A stretch of DNA of 64,000 nt from Pedobacter cryoconitis (GTDB lineage: Bacteria > Bacteroidota > Bacteroidia > Sphingobacteriales > Sphingobacteriaceae): assembly GCF_001590605.1 (NCBI RefSeq), contig NZ_CP014504.1, positions 1,364,001 to 1,428,000 of the forward strand. Reading direction: 5' to 3'. This document shows positions 26,875-36,167 of the stretch, piece by piece. How positions within the stretch are numbered: the first letter of the stretch is position 1; each line of letters starts with the position of its first letter. The position numbers and the translations under genes are program-made. The notes below the pieces were generated by a model. It had not been told where the DNA came from and made no database searches. It saw nothing but the letters and a program-made list of their open reading frames with translations.

Positions 26875-27434
26875 TAGCCGATGAAAAATTAGCGGATTGG
26901 GTAGCATCAAAGCATGCCGGACAACTTATAAAACGTACCGGAAAACCATACTTTGATCATTTGCTGGCTGTTGCTGAAATGGCAGCACCAGTCGTTGCCC
27001 TTGGCTATGAAACTGGTCTTTGTCATGATTTGCTGGAAGATACAAATACGAATGAAGAAGAGCTGATAGCGGCTTTGATTAGCTTTGGTTATACGGTTTC
27101 CAACGCTAATAAAATCGCATTTAATGTGACTGAACTTACCGATGTTTTTACAAAAACTGCTTATCCAAGGTTGACTAAGCTGGAACGAAAAGCACGGGAA
27201 GCCGAACGTTTGATGAAAATTAGTCCAATTGCCCAGACCGTTAAATATTGCGATCTGATTTATAATATTGATTGGGTTTTAAAGTTTGATCAAAAGCATG
27301 CGCAAGCGTATTTAATCAAAAAGAAGTTATTATTGACTGCTATGGTTAAAGGAGATGAGGGGTTGCGACAGCTTGCGCTGCACGCAATTGACAATGGCTT
27401 AAAGGCATATTTGTTTTTTAAACCGGAAAAATAA
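26871..27434 (+). CDS. HD-domain phosphohydrolase (SpoT/MESH1-like)
   Basis: A 187-residue stand-alone HD hydrolase. Metal-binding residues are visible in KPYFDHLLAVAEMA (His), LCHDLLEDTNTNEEEL (His-Asp followed by the ED pair), and the later VKYCDLIYNIDWV (Asp). The closest known relatives hydrolyse ppGpp-type alarmones or nucleotides, so a role in nucleotide or alarmone turnover is likely but not shown. Translation is coupled to DUF1543 by the ATGA overlap at 26871-26874. Confidence 0.82.
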   Translation: MIADEKLADWVASKHAGQLIKRTGKPYFDHLLAVAEMAAPVVALGYETGLCHDLLEDTNTNEEELIAALISFGYTVSNANKIAFNVTELTDVFTKTAYPRLTKLERKAREAERLMKISPIAQTVKYCDLIYNIDWVLKFDQKHAQAYLIKKKLLLTAMVKGDEGLRQLALHAIDNGLKAYLFFKPEK

Positions 27435-27515
27435 AGCTGATTTACTCCTGTATATTTTGAAATATCTATGGTATGTTTGGATATTGATTTACCTGATAAT
27501 AATCCAATCCAGTTA

Positions 27516-28952
27516 ATGAAAAAGTATTTTACTGTATTTTTTGCCTTTATTTTATTTCAAGCCCAAGCTCAATCCGTAAGTAATTATCTGGAAAAAATCA
27601 GGAATAATCCATCAAAGCTTACTGCTTTCTTTTCGCAAATGCCTAAGGGAGGCGATCTTCATCACCATTATAGTGGCTCTGTTTATGCAGAAAGTTTTAT
27701 CGATTATATTGTTAAAAATAATTACTTCATCAACAGGGAAACACTGGCAATAGCCGAAAAGAAACCAGCAGAAGATAAAGAATGGAGCAAGCTAGGTTCC
27801 CTGAAAAAAGAAGGCCAGCTGGATGACTATAAATTCAGGCTATTAAAGAAATGGTCTGTTAAAGATTATAATAATGTTAGCATTCCTTCTGATAAGCAAT
27901 TCTTTGAAACCTTTCCTAGTTTTGATGTTGCAAGTGAAAAAAATATCGATTCTGGATTACTGGAAATAAAAAACAGAGCAGTCAAAGAACATGTAAGCTA
28001 TATAGAAACCATGCTTGGCTCTATTAAATGTGCCCCTATCAATGACCTGAGCTTACAATTTGATCCGAAATTTCATACTGTACTGCAGCAAAAAGATGAG
28101 CAGTATTGCCAGGCGTTACTCGATACACTTTATGGTAAGCTCATGGAAAAAAACATCTTTTCCTGTGCAGATAACTTCAGTGAAAATACCATTAACAAAT
28201 TACATCATGCGATGCATTTGGATGATGATTCATTTATTATGCGTTACCAGACTTATACGGTAAGAACTTTAGAAGCCAGCGAGGTTTTCAAAAGGTTGCT
28301 CTTAGCTTTTGATGCAGCCAGTAAAAACCCGCTTATAGTTGGTGTAAACATCCTTTCTCCAGAAAATAATGAGGTAGCTATGCGTGATTATTGGTTGCAT
28401 ATGCAAATGTTCAGGTACTGCCATAAAAAATATCCTTCGGTTAAATATACAATGCATGCGGGTGAACTTACGCTTGGACTGGTAAAACCTGAAGAATTAA
28501 CCTGGCACATTAGTTCAGCTGTTTATGATGCAGGCGCTTCGCGTATTGGACATGGTGTAGATATTCCTTATGAAGCAAATAGCTATGCATTGATGAATTA
28601 TATGAAAGAGAAGGGGATCGCGGTAGAAATAAACCTGTTCAGTAATGAATTTATTTTGAAAGTGAAGGGTGACCGTCATCCGGTAACACTTTATAAAGAA
28701 TTTAATGTACCCATTGTGATTAGCTCAGATGATGCGGGAGTGCTGAGGACCAATCTGACTGAACAATATGTTTTACTGGCCAGCAGATATCCTGAATTTA
28801 CTTATAATGATATTAAAAAGATCATTTATAACAGTATAAATTATTCTTTTATTAAGGAGCCAGCAGTCAAGACGAAATTGCTTGCGAAGCTCGACCGTGA
28901 TTTCACAGCGTTTGAAAAACTCATTATAAATACTCCGCAGAAGAAAAATTAA
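27516..28952 (+). CDS. Secreted adenosine deaminase family protein
   Basis: From the ATG at 27516 the protein is 478 residues with a signal peptide (KKYFTVFFAFILFQAQAQ); the frame from 27468 would put 16 polar residues before it. All metal-site motifs of adenosine deaminases are present: GGDLHHHYSGS (HxH), TMHAGELTLG (His plus catalytic Glu), RIGHGVDIPYE (His) and SSDDAGVL (Asp-Asp). The export signal suggests extracytoplasmic deamination of adenosine or a related nucleoside, as for the ADGF-type enzymes. It is separated by 81 bp from the HD gene and by 11 bp from the next gene. Confidence 0.9.
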   Translation: MKKYFTVFFAFILFQAQAQSVSNYLEKIRNNPSKLTAFFSQMPKGGDLHHHYSGSVYAESFIDYIVKNNYFINRETLAIAEKKPAEDKEWSKLGSLKKEGQLDDYKFRLLKKWSVKDYNNVSIPSDKQFFETFPSFDVASEKNIDSGLLEIKNRAVKEHVSYIETMLGSIKCAPINDLSLQFDPKFHTVLQQKDEQYCQALLDTLYGKLMEKNIFSCADNFSENTINKLHHAMHLDDDSFIMRYQTYTVRTLEASEVFKRLLLAFDAASKNPLIVGVNILSPENNEVAMRDYWLHMQMFRYCHKKYPSVKYTMHAGELTLGLVKPEELTWHISSAVYDAGASRIGHGVDIPYEANSYALMNYMKEKGIAVEINLFSNEFILKVKGDRHPVTLYKEFNVPIVISSDDAGVLRTNLTEQYVLLASRYPEFTYNDIKKIIYNSINYSFIKEPAVKTKLLAKLDRDFTAFEKLIINTPQKKN

Positions 28953-28963
28953 ACAAAATTTCA

Positions 28964-29842
28964 ATGATGGTCAAGATATTAAAGGCAGGGCTTCTTCTGT
29001 TTTGTGCAGTAGCTGCAGGATGTAGTAAAAATAATAGTTCATTACCAGACAGTCCGGTTAATCCTGTTGTAGTTACCGGTAAAAAGGGTGCTGATTTCAA
29101 TGTGAATAATCAGAATGGCACATGGTATGGAAATGTGATTAACCTGCAAAGCCATTGGTATTATACCTGGGGTACAGATCTTCCACTGCAGTCCGCACCG
29201 CAAAATTGTGAATTTGTACCAATGTTCTGGGGCAGATCAAACGTGAGTGATTCGAATATTGCCTATGCTAAACAGCTTGGAGTACAAGGGAAAGCAAAAT
29301 TTATCCTTGGATTTAATGAGCCTGATTTAGGCGATCAGTCAAATATGACCGTACAGGAGGCACTTGCTGCGTGGCCCAAACTTGAGTCCATAGGCTTGCC
29401 CTTAGGTAGCCCTGCAACGGCCTGGCCAACCAGACAGTGGATGTACGATTTCCTGGATCAGGCAATTGCGCAAAATAGACGTGTTGATTTTATCTGTGTA
29501 CATATGTATGTAGGGACAGATGATGTTGCCTTTGTCAAAGTTTTACAGGAGCTGCATGATAAGTATAAAAAGCCGATCTGGATCACTGAATTTGCAACTG
29601 TTGCAAATAATGCAACGACTATGGCACAGAATCCATATACGCCGGAAATGGTGCTGGGCTTTATGCAAAGATTATTGCCCAAACTTGAAGCGCTTGATTT
29701 TGTACAGCGGTATAGCTGGTTTTCTGGTTCACCGACCAGTGCAAGGCTATGGTCTTCTGCCCTTGTAGATGGGAATGGTAATTTGACGGAGCTCGGAAAA
29801 TGGTATGCTGCTTATAAGCCGAATACAGGGATTAAAAAGTAG
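28964..29842 (+). CDS. GH128-like glycoside hydrolase, lipoprotein
   Basis: A 292-residue lipoprotein (lipobox AVAAGC at about residues 16-21). The catalytic TIM barrel resembles the Asl1/GH128 family of endo-beta-1,3-glucanases: FVPMFWGRS, FILGFNEPDLGDQSNMT (acid/base Glu), AWPTRQWMYDFLDQ and KPIWITEFATV (nucleophile Glu). It likely acts on beta-1,3-glucan at the cell surface. It starts 11 bp after the deaminase gene and is followed at once by a hairpin. ATG at 28964 or 28967 could be used. Confidence 0.82.
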   Translation: MMVKILKAGLLLFCAVAAGCSKNNSSLPDSPVNPVVVTGKKGADFNVNNQNGTWYGNVINLQSHWYYTWGTDLPLQSAPQNCEFVPMFWGRSNVSDSNIAYAKQLGVQGKAKFILGFNEPDLGDQSNMTVQEALAAWPKLESIGLPLGSPATAWPTRQWMYDFLDQAIAQNRRVDFICVHMYVGTDDVAFVKVLQELHDKYKKPIWITEFATVANNATTMAQNPYTPEMVLGFMQRLLPKLEALDFVQRYSWFSGSPTSARLWSSALVDGNGNLTELGKWYAAYKPNTGIKK

Positions 29843-29878
29843 TTTATCCCGATCTGTTAAGACCAGGATAAACTACTT
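29837..29878. terminator. Terminator overlapping the GH128-like stop codon
   Basis: AAGTAGTTTATCC (29837-29849) pairs with GGATAAACTACTT (29866-29878), a 13-bp perfect stem. Part of the right arm (TAAACTACTT) is repeated at 29887-29896. Confidence 0.65.
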
Positions 29879-29917
29879 TGCCAGAGTAAACTACTTCGCA
29901 TTAATTAATGCTAAATT

Positions 29918-31327
29918 TTAATGCCAGAACCTGCTTGAAGTATTGTGACGTCTGTATTTTTTGATAGCCGCAAAATTAGCTTTTAATAGTTTGTTTTTCG
30001 ATGATGGGTTTGCGGATTCATAATTGCCAACTGCTTTCATGGCCATGACCATATCATAATCCATAGCGACCTGCCCCTTATCAAAAGGCACATTGCCAGC
30101 GTTATTTCTGAACCATAATTTCCATTTAGCACTTCCTGGTGTATAAACGTAAGTGGCAGTGTCAGTACTTTTAGGGAAGGGCCCAGGCAATACGAATGAT
30201 ACAAAATTATCCTGTGCAGGGCTGTGACAGCTCATACAAGAAGATAAAGCCAGGTTTTTATACACTTTGCCAGTCGTTAAATCAACTGCCTTTTGTGCAA
30301 CCGCACCGTCATTCGGACCACTAAGCCTGCCTCCCCAGCCTAAGGTCTCTTTACTGTAGAATGGTGCTTTAGGATTGATTATCGTTTCGGCCAACTTAGG
30401 ATAAGGACGAACAACAGGACTATTTACATCAGGGTCATCGCCCCACATGGCGCCTAATGGTACCATCTTTTCCCAGAATGATCCTTTAGCATCTTTGTCA
30501 TATACAAAAGTGGAATAAACCCAACCCGTTTTTGGAGATGTCTTACTATCTTTAACAATCACATCCATTTGAAAAAAGCTAACCTTACGGATCTGATATC
30601 CTTTTTTTGGATTTTCACTTGTTGGAATAGTATCATAAACACTAAAGGTTTGCGCATCTTTCATCACAGGCCATTGCGGATAATTGACATTTGAAAAAGC
30701 GAACTTTACAATTACACTGCCTTCTTTAAATTGAGCAGCATCATTCAGTAAATTAACTTTTTGCCCGGTCTTACCCCAGATTTGACCGACTGTATAAGCA
30801 GCAGTAGCATCATATAAGACCAGTGCATATCCGGCTTCATCTTCTTTCAGTGTGGTGAACATGTTTTTTGGGTTTCCATTTCCGAGGTAGACGCCTAATA
30901 TGGCCTCCCTGTCTATCCCAAGCCAGGGTTCGTTGAACCAACCGTATTTAGCTGAGGTCCACTTTTTATTGTCCGTAAAAAATGGGATGATGTTAGGTGC
31001 AATATGGCTTTTTAACGAGTCCATATAAGCAAATACATTGGTATCGGAGATTGGCTGCCCGTGTAAAGCCTGTTGCCAGGAAGGATTGATCACGGGCTTA
31101 ACTGTCGTTGGATAATCGTGACTGAGCACAAATAGGGGGCCATCGTATTGCTGTTTAGAAGGTATTGAATCTCTATAGTTTAAAAAGGCGCCATTTGTTG
31201 CTAAAGCTGCTGGATCAGATTTAAGTTTGCCGTCTTTGGAATTGCCCTGGTTATTACAGCTGTAAGCAATCAAGGCGATTGCGGGCAGTAAAATCAGGGT
31301 GGTGCAGCGGTTAATTTTTCTTTTCAT
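29918..31327 (-). CDS. Haem-binding (c-type) lipoprotein of unknown function
   Basis: A 469-residue lipoprotein (ALIAYSC, Cys about residue 24). A single CxxCH motif (SSCMSCHSPAQDNF, about residue 375) marks covalent c-type haem attachment near the C-terminus; a Met in the following block could be the axial ligand but cannot be picked with certainty. The first 340 residues (YGWFNEPWLGIDREAILGV, DDPDVNSPVVRPYP) resemble long cytochrome-containing proteins of unknown role in Bacteroidetes. It is probably an outer-membrane or periplasmic redox protein. It is monocistronic and divergent from the transporter pair. Confidence 0.75.
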   Translation of the reverse strand: MKRKINRCTTLILLPAIALIAYSCNNQGNSKDGKLKSDPAALATNGAFLNYRDSIPSKQQYDGPLFVLSHDYPTTVKPVINPSWQQALHGQPISDTNVFAYMDSLKSHIAPNIIPFFTDNKKWTSAKYGWFNEPWLGIDREAILGVYLGNGNPKNMFTTLKEDEAGYALVLYDATAAYTVGQIWGKTGQKVNLLNDAAQFKEGSVIVKFAFSNVNYPQWPVMKDAQTFSVYDTIPTSENPKKGYQIRKVSFFQMDVIVKDSKTSPKTGWVYSTFVYDKDAKGSFWEKMVPLGAMWGDDPDVNSPVVRPYPKLAETIINPKAPFYSKETLGWGGRLSGPNDGAVAQKAVDLTTGKVYKNLALSSCMSCHSPAQDNFVSFVLPGPFPKSTDTATYVYTPGSAKWKLWFRNNAGNVPFDKGQVAMDYDMVMAMKAVGNYESANPSSKNKLLKANFAAIKKYRRHNTSSRFWH

Positions 31328-31499
31328 ATGGTTTGAAATTTAGGTTTGATTATTTAGTTTAAGGGGCGATTTTCTTCTGGTAACTGGTCATGTATTTTTT
31401 TGATTTAGCAAGTGGCTGTAGTATTGGCCGGATCGTCTTATTAATAAAGTAAAATAAACTCTTTTATCTGAAAATCTCAGGGAGGTATCTAGCTAGATG

Positions 31500-31629
31500 T
31501 TAAGGGTGTTTTAACCCTTGTTGTAGGTATTTATACTTTTAATTGGTTAGGGAAGAGGTTGGATTAATTTATGAATGCGTATGGCCGAAATTAGAAATCA
31601 TTGTATATGAAACATTATCAGGTTTAGCG
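31500..31629 (+). promoter_or_regulatory. Intergenic region between haem lipoprotein and MFS genes
   Basis: The gap 31328-31629 contains a short dyad (AAGGGT at 31502-31507 with ACCCTT at 31513-31518) and the left copy of a 33-bp direct repeat. I see no perfect promoter consensus. The frame reading into the MFS gene from a TTG at 31543 is probably not translated. Confidence 0.35.
31527..31560 (+). repeat. Left copy of an imperfect direct repeat
   Basis: The stretch containing TATACTTTTAATTGGTTAGG is repeated at 34847-34878 with about 30 of 33 positions identical (TATACTTTTAATTTGATAGG). The two copies enclose the MFS, permease and GNAT genes. Confidence 0.6.
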
Positions 31630-32886
31630 ATGTTTCCTTCGGTAGATATGAACGACAAGCAGTGCAAATCGCAAACAAGTCCTAAAATTATCAGGTGTCT
31701 CCAGTCACTTAATTTTTTTATGGCAGATATGCAGGCCGGTATTGGCCCTTTCCTTGGAATATTCCTTTTGGCACATGGCTGGAAAAGTGGGATGATTGGT
31801 TCTGTAATGACCATTGGAGGGATGGCTGGTATGCTCATGACCGCACCAGCAGGTGCATTGATTGATGCGACAAAACGAAAACGCATGTACGTGGTTATCC
31901 CCGGGATATTTACTGTGACAGCGTCGGCCGTTATTCTGTTTTCGCAAAATTTCTGGATAGTCAGTATCTCACAGGTGGCAACGGCTATTGCGGGCTCGGC
32001 AATAGGGCCGGCAGTGATCGGTATGACCCTTGGAATAGTCAAGCAAGCAGGGTTTAATCGCCAGAATGGTTATAATCAGGCCTATAATCATGCCGGTAAT
32101 GTAGTTGGTGCAGCGTTGTCAGGTTATTTAGGCTATAAATTTGGGATGCATGCTATCTTTTATCTGGCTGCATTTTTTGGTTTGCTCTCTATCATATCTG
32201 TATTAATGATTCCTGGTAAAGCTATTGATGACAGTGCTGCACGCGGATTAAATGAAAATGAAACTGATACTAAAGCAAGCGGCTTAAGTGTGTTGATCCA
32301 ATGTAAACCCCTGTTGATACTGGCTGCCGCACTTGCCTGTTTCCATTTGGGAAATGGTGCGATGCTGCCATTATATGGATTGGCTGCTGCAACTAAAAAT
32401 CAAGGTGATCCAACTATTTTTGTCGCTATGACTATCATTATCGCACAGCTGGTCATGATCGGCGTATCTATTCTTGCGATGCGAATGGCAGAAAAAAGAG
32501 GCTATTGGTTAGTCATGCTCATTTCTTTTATTGCATTACCAGTGCGTGGCCTGATTGCTGCTCATCTAATTAGCCACATTGGATTATATCCTGTACAAAT
32601 ATTGGATGGTATCGGCGCCGGCCTGCAAAGTGTGGCTGTTCCGGGATTGGTTGCACATATTTTAAATGGAACCGGTAGGGTGAATATCGGTCAGGGAGCT
32701 GTGATGACAGTCCAGGGATTAGGAGCTTCTTTAAGTCCTGCTATTGGTGGATGGATCGCACAAGGAATTGGCTATAGTTCTACATTTCTGATTTTGGGCT
32801 GTTTCGCTACCATTTCCATATTATTGTGGTTGGTATTTTCTTCCACGCTAAAAACCGCCTGCGAAACCACAGCCAAAGTGGAATAA
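31630..32886 (+). CDS. Major facilitator superfamily transporter
   Basis: I place the start at the ATG at 31630 (MFPSVDMNDK); the frame is open upstream to a TTG at 31543. The 418-residue protein has about 12 hydrophobic helices and an MFS loop 2-3 signature (AGALIDATKRKRMYVV), with a similar second-half loop (AMRMAEKRGYWLVM). No drug-specific motif is visible, so the substrate is open. It lies 30 bp upstream of an ArsB/NhaD-type permease, suggesting a transport operon. Confidence 0.85.
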   Translation: MFPSVDMNDKQCKSQTSPKIIRCLQSLNFFMADMQAGIGPFLGIFLLAHGWKSGMIGSVMTIGGMAGMLMTAPAGALIDATKRKRMYVVIPGIFTVTASAVILFSQNFWIVSISQVATAIAGSAIGPAVIGMTLGIVKQAGFNRQNGYNQAYNHAGNVVGAALSGYLGYKFGMHAIFYLAAFFGLLSIISVLMIPGKAIDDSAARGLNENETDTKASGLSVLIQCKPLLILAAALACFHLGNGAMLPLYGLAAATKNQGDPTIFVAMTIIIAQLVMIGVSILAMRMAEKRGYWLVMLISFIALPVRGLIAAHLISHIGLYPVQILDGIGAGLQSVAVPGLVAHILNGTGRVNIGQGAVMTVQGLGASLSPAIGGWIAQGIGYSSTFLILGCFATISILLWLVFSSTLKTACETTAKVE

Positions 32887-32916
32887 TAAAATCAAATTAA
32901 ACCCCTTAATTACTAT

Positions 32917-34164
32917 ATGGCACATATTTTTATTTGGATCATTTCCTTCTTAACTATTGCAGGTGTTATTATCCGGCCTTTTAAAATATCAGAAGCTATC
33001 TGGGCAGTAGGTGGGGCAGTGCTATTGCTTATTGCAAGGCTAATTTTACCAACTGAAGGATGGTCGGGGATCATTAAAGGCACAGACGTTTATCTGTTTT
33101 TAACTGGTATGATGTTATTAGCAGAAACCGCACGTGAAGAAAAACTGTTTGACTGGCTGGCTGCCCATGCAACTAAAATGGCCAAAGGATCAGCTAACCG
33201 TCTATTTTTATTGATTTACCTGGTAGGTATAATTGTTACTGCATTTTTATCCAATGATGCAACGGCTGTAGTATTGACACCTGCAGTTGCAGCTGCGGTT
33301 AAAGCCGCGAAGGTAAATAAGCCTTTGCCATATTTGCTGATCTGTGCATTTATTGCCAATGCTGCCTCATTTGTGTTGCCTATATCTAATCCAGCTAACC
33401 TGGTGATCTATGGAGCACATATGCCTCCATTATTGCAATGGCTGCCGCAATACATTTTACCATCGTTCTTTGCCATCGTATCGACCTATTTTATGTTACG
33501 TTTCACACAGCGCGATGCCTTAAAGGAGCGTATCGAAACTAACATTGTTATACCTGCACTTTCACAGGGTGGAAAGACAGCAATCATTGGTATTGCTGCG
33601 ACAGCGATGATTCTGCTTATATCCTCTGCAATCGATATTCAGCTAGGTTTACCTACTGCTATTGCTGGAATTTTAACCTCGGCAATTGTCATCATCCGGG
33701 CAAGAAAAAATCCATGGATAGTTATCAAAGGTGTTTCATGGGAAGTTATTCCCCTGGTTGCCGGGCTTTTTGTCATTGTGGAGGCGCTTAATAAAACCGG
33801 AGTAACTCAATCACTTACAAATATCCTTGTGAATGCTAATGTAGCTCATGGAATTACCAGCACCGCCTGGTACAGTGGTGTTATCGTTGCTTTTTCTTGT
33901 AACCTGCTGAATAACCTGCCTGCAGGCCTTATTGCTGGTCATGTTATTCAAGCCGCTAATGCCCCAGAATTGGTGAAAAGTGCAGTCCTGATAGGTGTTG
34001 ATTTAGGACCCAATCTTTCCATTACAGGCTCCCTGGCAACTATACTTTGGCTTGTTGCCTTACGGCGTGAAGGACAACATGTTAGTGCCTGGACGTTTTT
34101 AAAACTTGGTGCATTGATCATGACAGTAGCCCTTTTATTTTCCTTGGCGGCTCTTTGGATATAA
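32917..34164 (+). CDS. ArsB/NhaD (ion transporter) superfamily permease
   Basis: A 415-residue polytopic membrane protein with about 11-12 helices. Family features are the paired re-entrant segments AFLSNDATAVVLTPAVAAAV and FSCNLLNNLPAGLIAGHVIQ (Asn-Asp and Asn-Asn-Leu-Pro motifs), typical of the ArsB/NhaD/citrate superfamily. Members export arsenite or exchange sodium or dicarboxylates. No ArsR, ArsC or other arsenic gene accompanies it, so an arsenite role cannot be claimed. It is probably cotranscribed with the MFS gene. Confidence 0.85.
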   Translation: MAHIFIWIISFLTIAGVIIRPFKISEAIWAVGGAVLLLIARLILPTEGWSGIIKGTDVYLFLTGMMLLAETAREEKLFDWLAAHATKMAKGSANRLFLLIYLVGIIVTAFLSNDATAVVLTPAVAAAVKAAKVNKPLPYLLICAFIANAASFVLPISNPANLVIYGAHMPPLLQWLPQYILPSFFAIVSTYFMLRFTQRDALKERIETNIVIPALSQGGKTAIIGIAATAMILLISSAIDIQLGLPTAIAGILTSAIVIIRARKNPWIVIKGVSWEVIPLVAGLFVIVEALNKTGVTQSLTNILVNANVAHGITSTAWYSGVIVAFSCNLLNNLPAGLIAGHVIQAANAPELVKSAVLIGVDLGPNLSITGSLATILWLVALRREGQHVSAWTFLKLGALIMTVALLFSLAALWI

Positions 34165-34369
34165 CTCATTTCTTAAGTATGTAAAAAAAATAGATTTCAA
34201 ACTAGACCTTAAATATAGCCCTGGCTTTTGAAACTTAACCAAGTTGGCAGATTACCGGATGGAAACTCTCTGTCAGGATATTAATTAATATATGTGATAA
34301 ATTTTCAGGACATAGTTTTAAGAATTTCTTGTAAACTTGCTATATCTTGATATTTAGCCCATAATTCTC

Positions 34370-34822
34370 ATGCTTATTATAAAATACACACCGGTTTTCA
34401 GAGCGGACTGTATCGAAATCTTTAAGAGTAATTTACCTAAATTCTTTGCTCCGGATGAACTGCAATTATTTGAAACCTTTTTAGATCATGATGCAGAAGA
34501 TAACTATTATGTTATACAGGAGGATGGACATGTATACGGCTGTGGTGGCATCTTTTTAGATGAAAAAACTGATGAGGCGGGCTTATCATGGGGGATGGTA
34601 CATGCCTGGCATCACCTAAAAGGAATTGGTAAATTATTTACACAATATAGGATAGACCTCTTAAAGAAATTATACCCGGCAAAAATCTATAAAATTGATA
34701 CTTCACAACATACCGCGGCATTTTATGAAAAAAATGGTTTTCACACGGTGGATATTATACCAGATGGTTTCGGTAAGGGAATCGATAAATATATCATGAA
34801 AATGGAAAATAGGTTAATGTAA
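34370..34822 (+). CDS. GNAT family N-acetyltransferase
   Basis: A 150-residue protein with the GNAT fold. The N-terminal strand and helix (IIKYTPVFRADCIEIFKSN), a central beta-hairpin (YVIQEDGHVYGCGGIFLD), the acetyl-CoA loop HLKGIGKLFTQYRID (a Q/RxxGxG/A variant) and the late HTAAFYEKNGFHTVD are visible. The acceptor is unknown. It has its own 205-bp upstream region, in which I see no clear promoter. Confidence 0.88.
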   Translation: MLIIKYTPVFRADCIEIFKSNLPKFFAPDELQLFETFLDHDAEDNYYVIQEDGHVYGCGGIFLDEKTDEAGLSWGMVHAWHHLKGIGKLFTQYRIDLLKKLYPAKIYKIDTSQHTAAFYEKNGFHTVDIIPDGFGKGIDKYIMKMENRLM

Positions 34823-34846
34823 GGAGGCTAGCTATTGATGAACTAA

Positions 34847-34880
34847 GTATTATACTTTTAATTTGATAGGGAAGAAGTTC
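34847..34880 (+). repeat. Right copy of the imperfect direct repeat
   Basis: This copy matches 31527-31560 at about 30 of 33 positions. It lies 25 bp after the GNAT stop codon. Confidence 0.6.
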
Positions 34881-34997
34881 GTGTGAAGAAGTATTGGTTT
34901 GCTAAGTAATGCGGATATTTGATAAGTGGAAATATAATACTAATAGCATATTTTGTTGTAATTTTAGTAAATTATTTTTCAACAAAAGTCTTTGTTT

Positions 34998-35714
34998 ATG
35001 GGAAGGTTACCGCTGGAATTCAAAATTTTAAGACGTATTAAGGAGAAGTTGGATAAACTGATGTCTGATAGAGGAACCCCGGTTGAAATCAGATCAAACT
35101 TTTTATATGATTATATAATCAGAGATGAAGAACTTAAAAGGGTGTTCACTAATCGAAGGGTGTTTAATCAATTTTTAAGAGCACAGCATGATGGTGGTAA
35201 TTTAAAGCAAATAATTCCCAATTATAGGGTTGATACTTCAAATCATAGTCATTATCAATGGCACTTTTATAAAGACACCAGTATAAATGCAGGGCAGGGA
35301 AAAGGAATTGAAACTGTTGGTAGTCAATTGACTTTTAAAGATGATGAGTTGATTGTTTCTGCTTCAGACGGAACATTATTGAGGACTCATCAAGAAAGAG
35401 GAATTTATGAGAAGCTTTTAAAATGTAATTACCTGACGATTGAATATGAGTTTCCTGTTTCAATCGACGGTCATAAGAAGTATGTTGATTTTAGAATTTT
35501 GAACAGAATGACTCAGAAAATATATTTTTGGGAACATTTTGGTATGACAAATTCTGATGGTTATCTGAAAAAAATGGAAGAAAAGCTTTTATGGTACAAG
35601 AATAATGGCTTTAAAACCGTTGAGGATGGTGGAAATTTAATTTATACCATTTATTCAGACCAGAATAAGCTTCAGCGGGATACTGATAATTATATAAATA
35701 TTATTATCAAGTAG
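34998..35714 (+). CDS. Putative PD-(D/E)XK-like nuclease-domain protein
   Basis: A 238-residue protein started here at the ATG at 34998; the frame from 34992 begins with a non-ATG codon. The last 90 residues have the arrangement of a restriction-endonuclease-like core: an N-terminal Glu-containing helix and strand (NYLTIEYEFPVSIDGHKKY), the Asp in YVDFRI, and IYFWEHFGM, followed by the long amphipathic helix YLKKMEEKLLWYKNNGF. The same Asp-Phe and Trp-Glu-His-x-Gly-Met pattern is found in nuclease domains fused to helicases. The N-terminal 120 residues are unfamiliar. It is the last gene before the Cas9 locus on the same strand, but 620 bp separate them, so joint expression is unlikely. Confidence 0.55.
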   Translation: MGRLPLEFKILRRIKEKLDKLMSDRGTPVEIRSNFLYDYIIRDEELKRVFTNRRVFNQFLRAQHDGGNLKQIIPNYRVDTSNHSHYQWHFYKDTSINAGQGKGIETVGSQLTFKDDELIVSASDGTLLRTHQERGIYEKLLKCNYLTIEYEFPVSIDGHKKYVDFRILNRMTQKIYFWEHFGMTNSDGYLKKMEEKLLWYKNNGFKTVEDGGNLIYTIYSDQNKLQRDTDNYINIIIK

Positions 35715-35802
35715 GGGTAAGGGGTTGGTAATTGAAGTAGATTTCGTTTAGAGATTTTATCAAAATCATATATTATAATAATCTGAATCAGGGTTTATTC
35801 AG

Positions 35803-35818
35803 TTACGGAAAACCGTAA
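35803..35818. promoter_or_regulatory. Palindrome, first copy
   Basis: TTACGG-AAAA-CCGTAA is a perfect six-base dyad. A related palindrome lies at 36274-36289, and both are followed by TTTATT. The pair brackets the tracrRNA gene. Confidence 0.4.
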
Positions 35819-35980
35819 TTTATTCAAAGTGATCTCCTCCCTGAAAACGGGACTTTTGTAAAGAGATTTTCGGTCTCAAAATATAAAATTGAGATAATAA
35901 TTGTTTACTCATTACAATATTTTCAGGATACGGTACTATATCCGATATGAAAAATAGGTACTGGTAATACGATTTCAATA

Positions 35981-36082
35981 ATGGGTGAAAAAGGAATTTT
36001 AGAAAATCAACCGCCTTGTAGGCTTTTCCTTTGGATAGATGATCCTGATTCAGGAAGAAGATATGAATTATATAAAGAATAG
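35981..36082 (+). CDS. Short ORF, 33 codons, doubtful
   Basis: ATG at 35981 opens MGEKGILENQPPCRLFLWID and continues to GRRYELYKE and a TAG at 36080-36082. The composition is protein-like, but there is no promoter, ribosome-binding site or homology that I can see. It may be the end of a lost gene. The rest of 35715-36160 shows nothing else recognisable. Confidence 0.2.
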   Translation: MGEKGILENQPPCRLFLWIDDPDSGRRYELYKE

Positions 36083-36167
36083 GAATTGGTTTTCAAATTG
36101 GAATCCGACATTGTCGCCACGTCCTTTGTGGGAACGAATACTTGAGTAGCTAATCGTAGATTTTAAA

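Noticed and set aside
31569..32042. 157-codon frame antisense to the MFS transporter.
   Set aside because: It mirrors the transmembrane codons of the real gene and has no start signal or family resemblance.
32917..34164. Arsenic resistance operon.
   Set aside because: The permease belongs to the ArsB/NhaD superfamily, but no arsR, arsC or arsenic-binding Cys motif is nearby.
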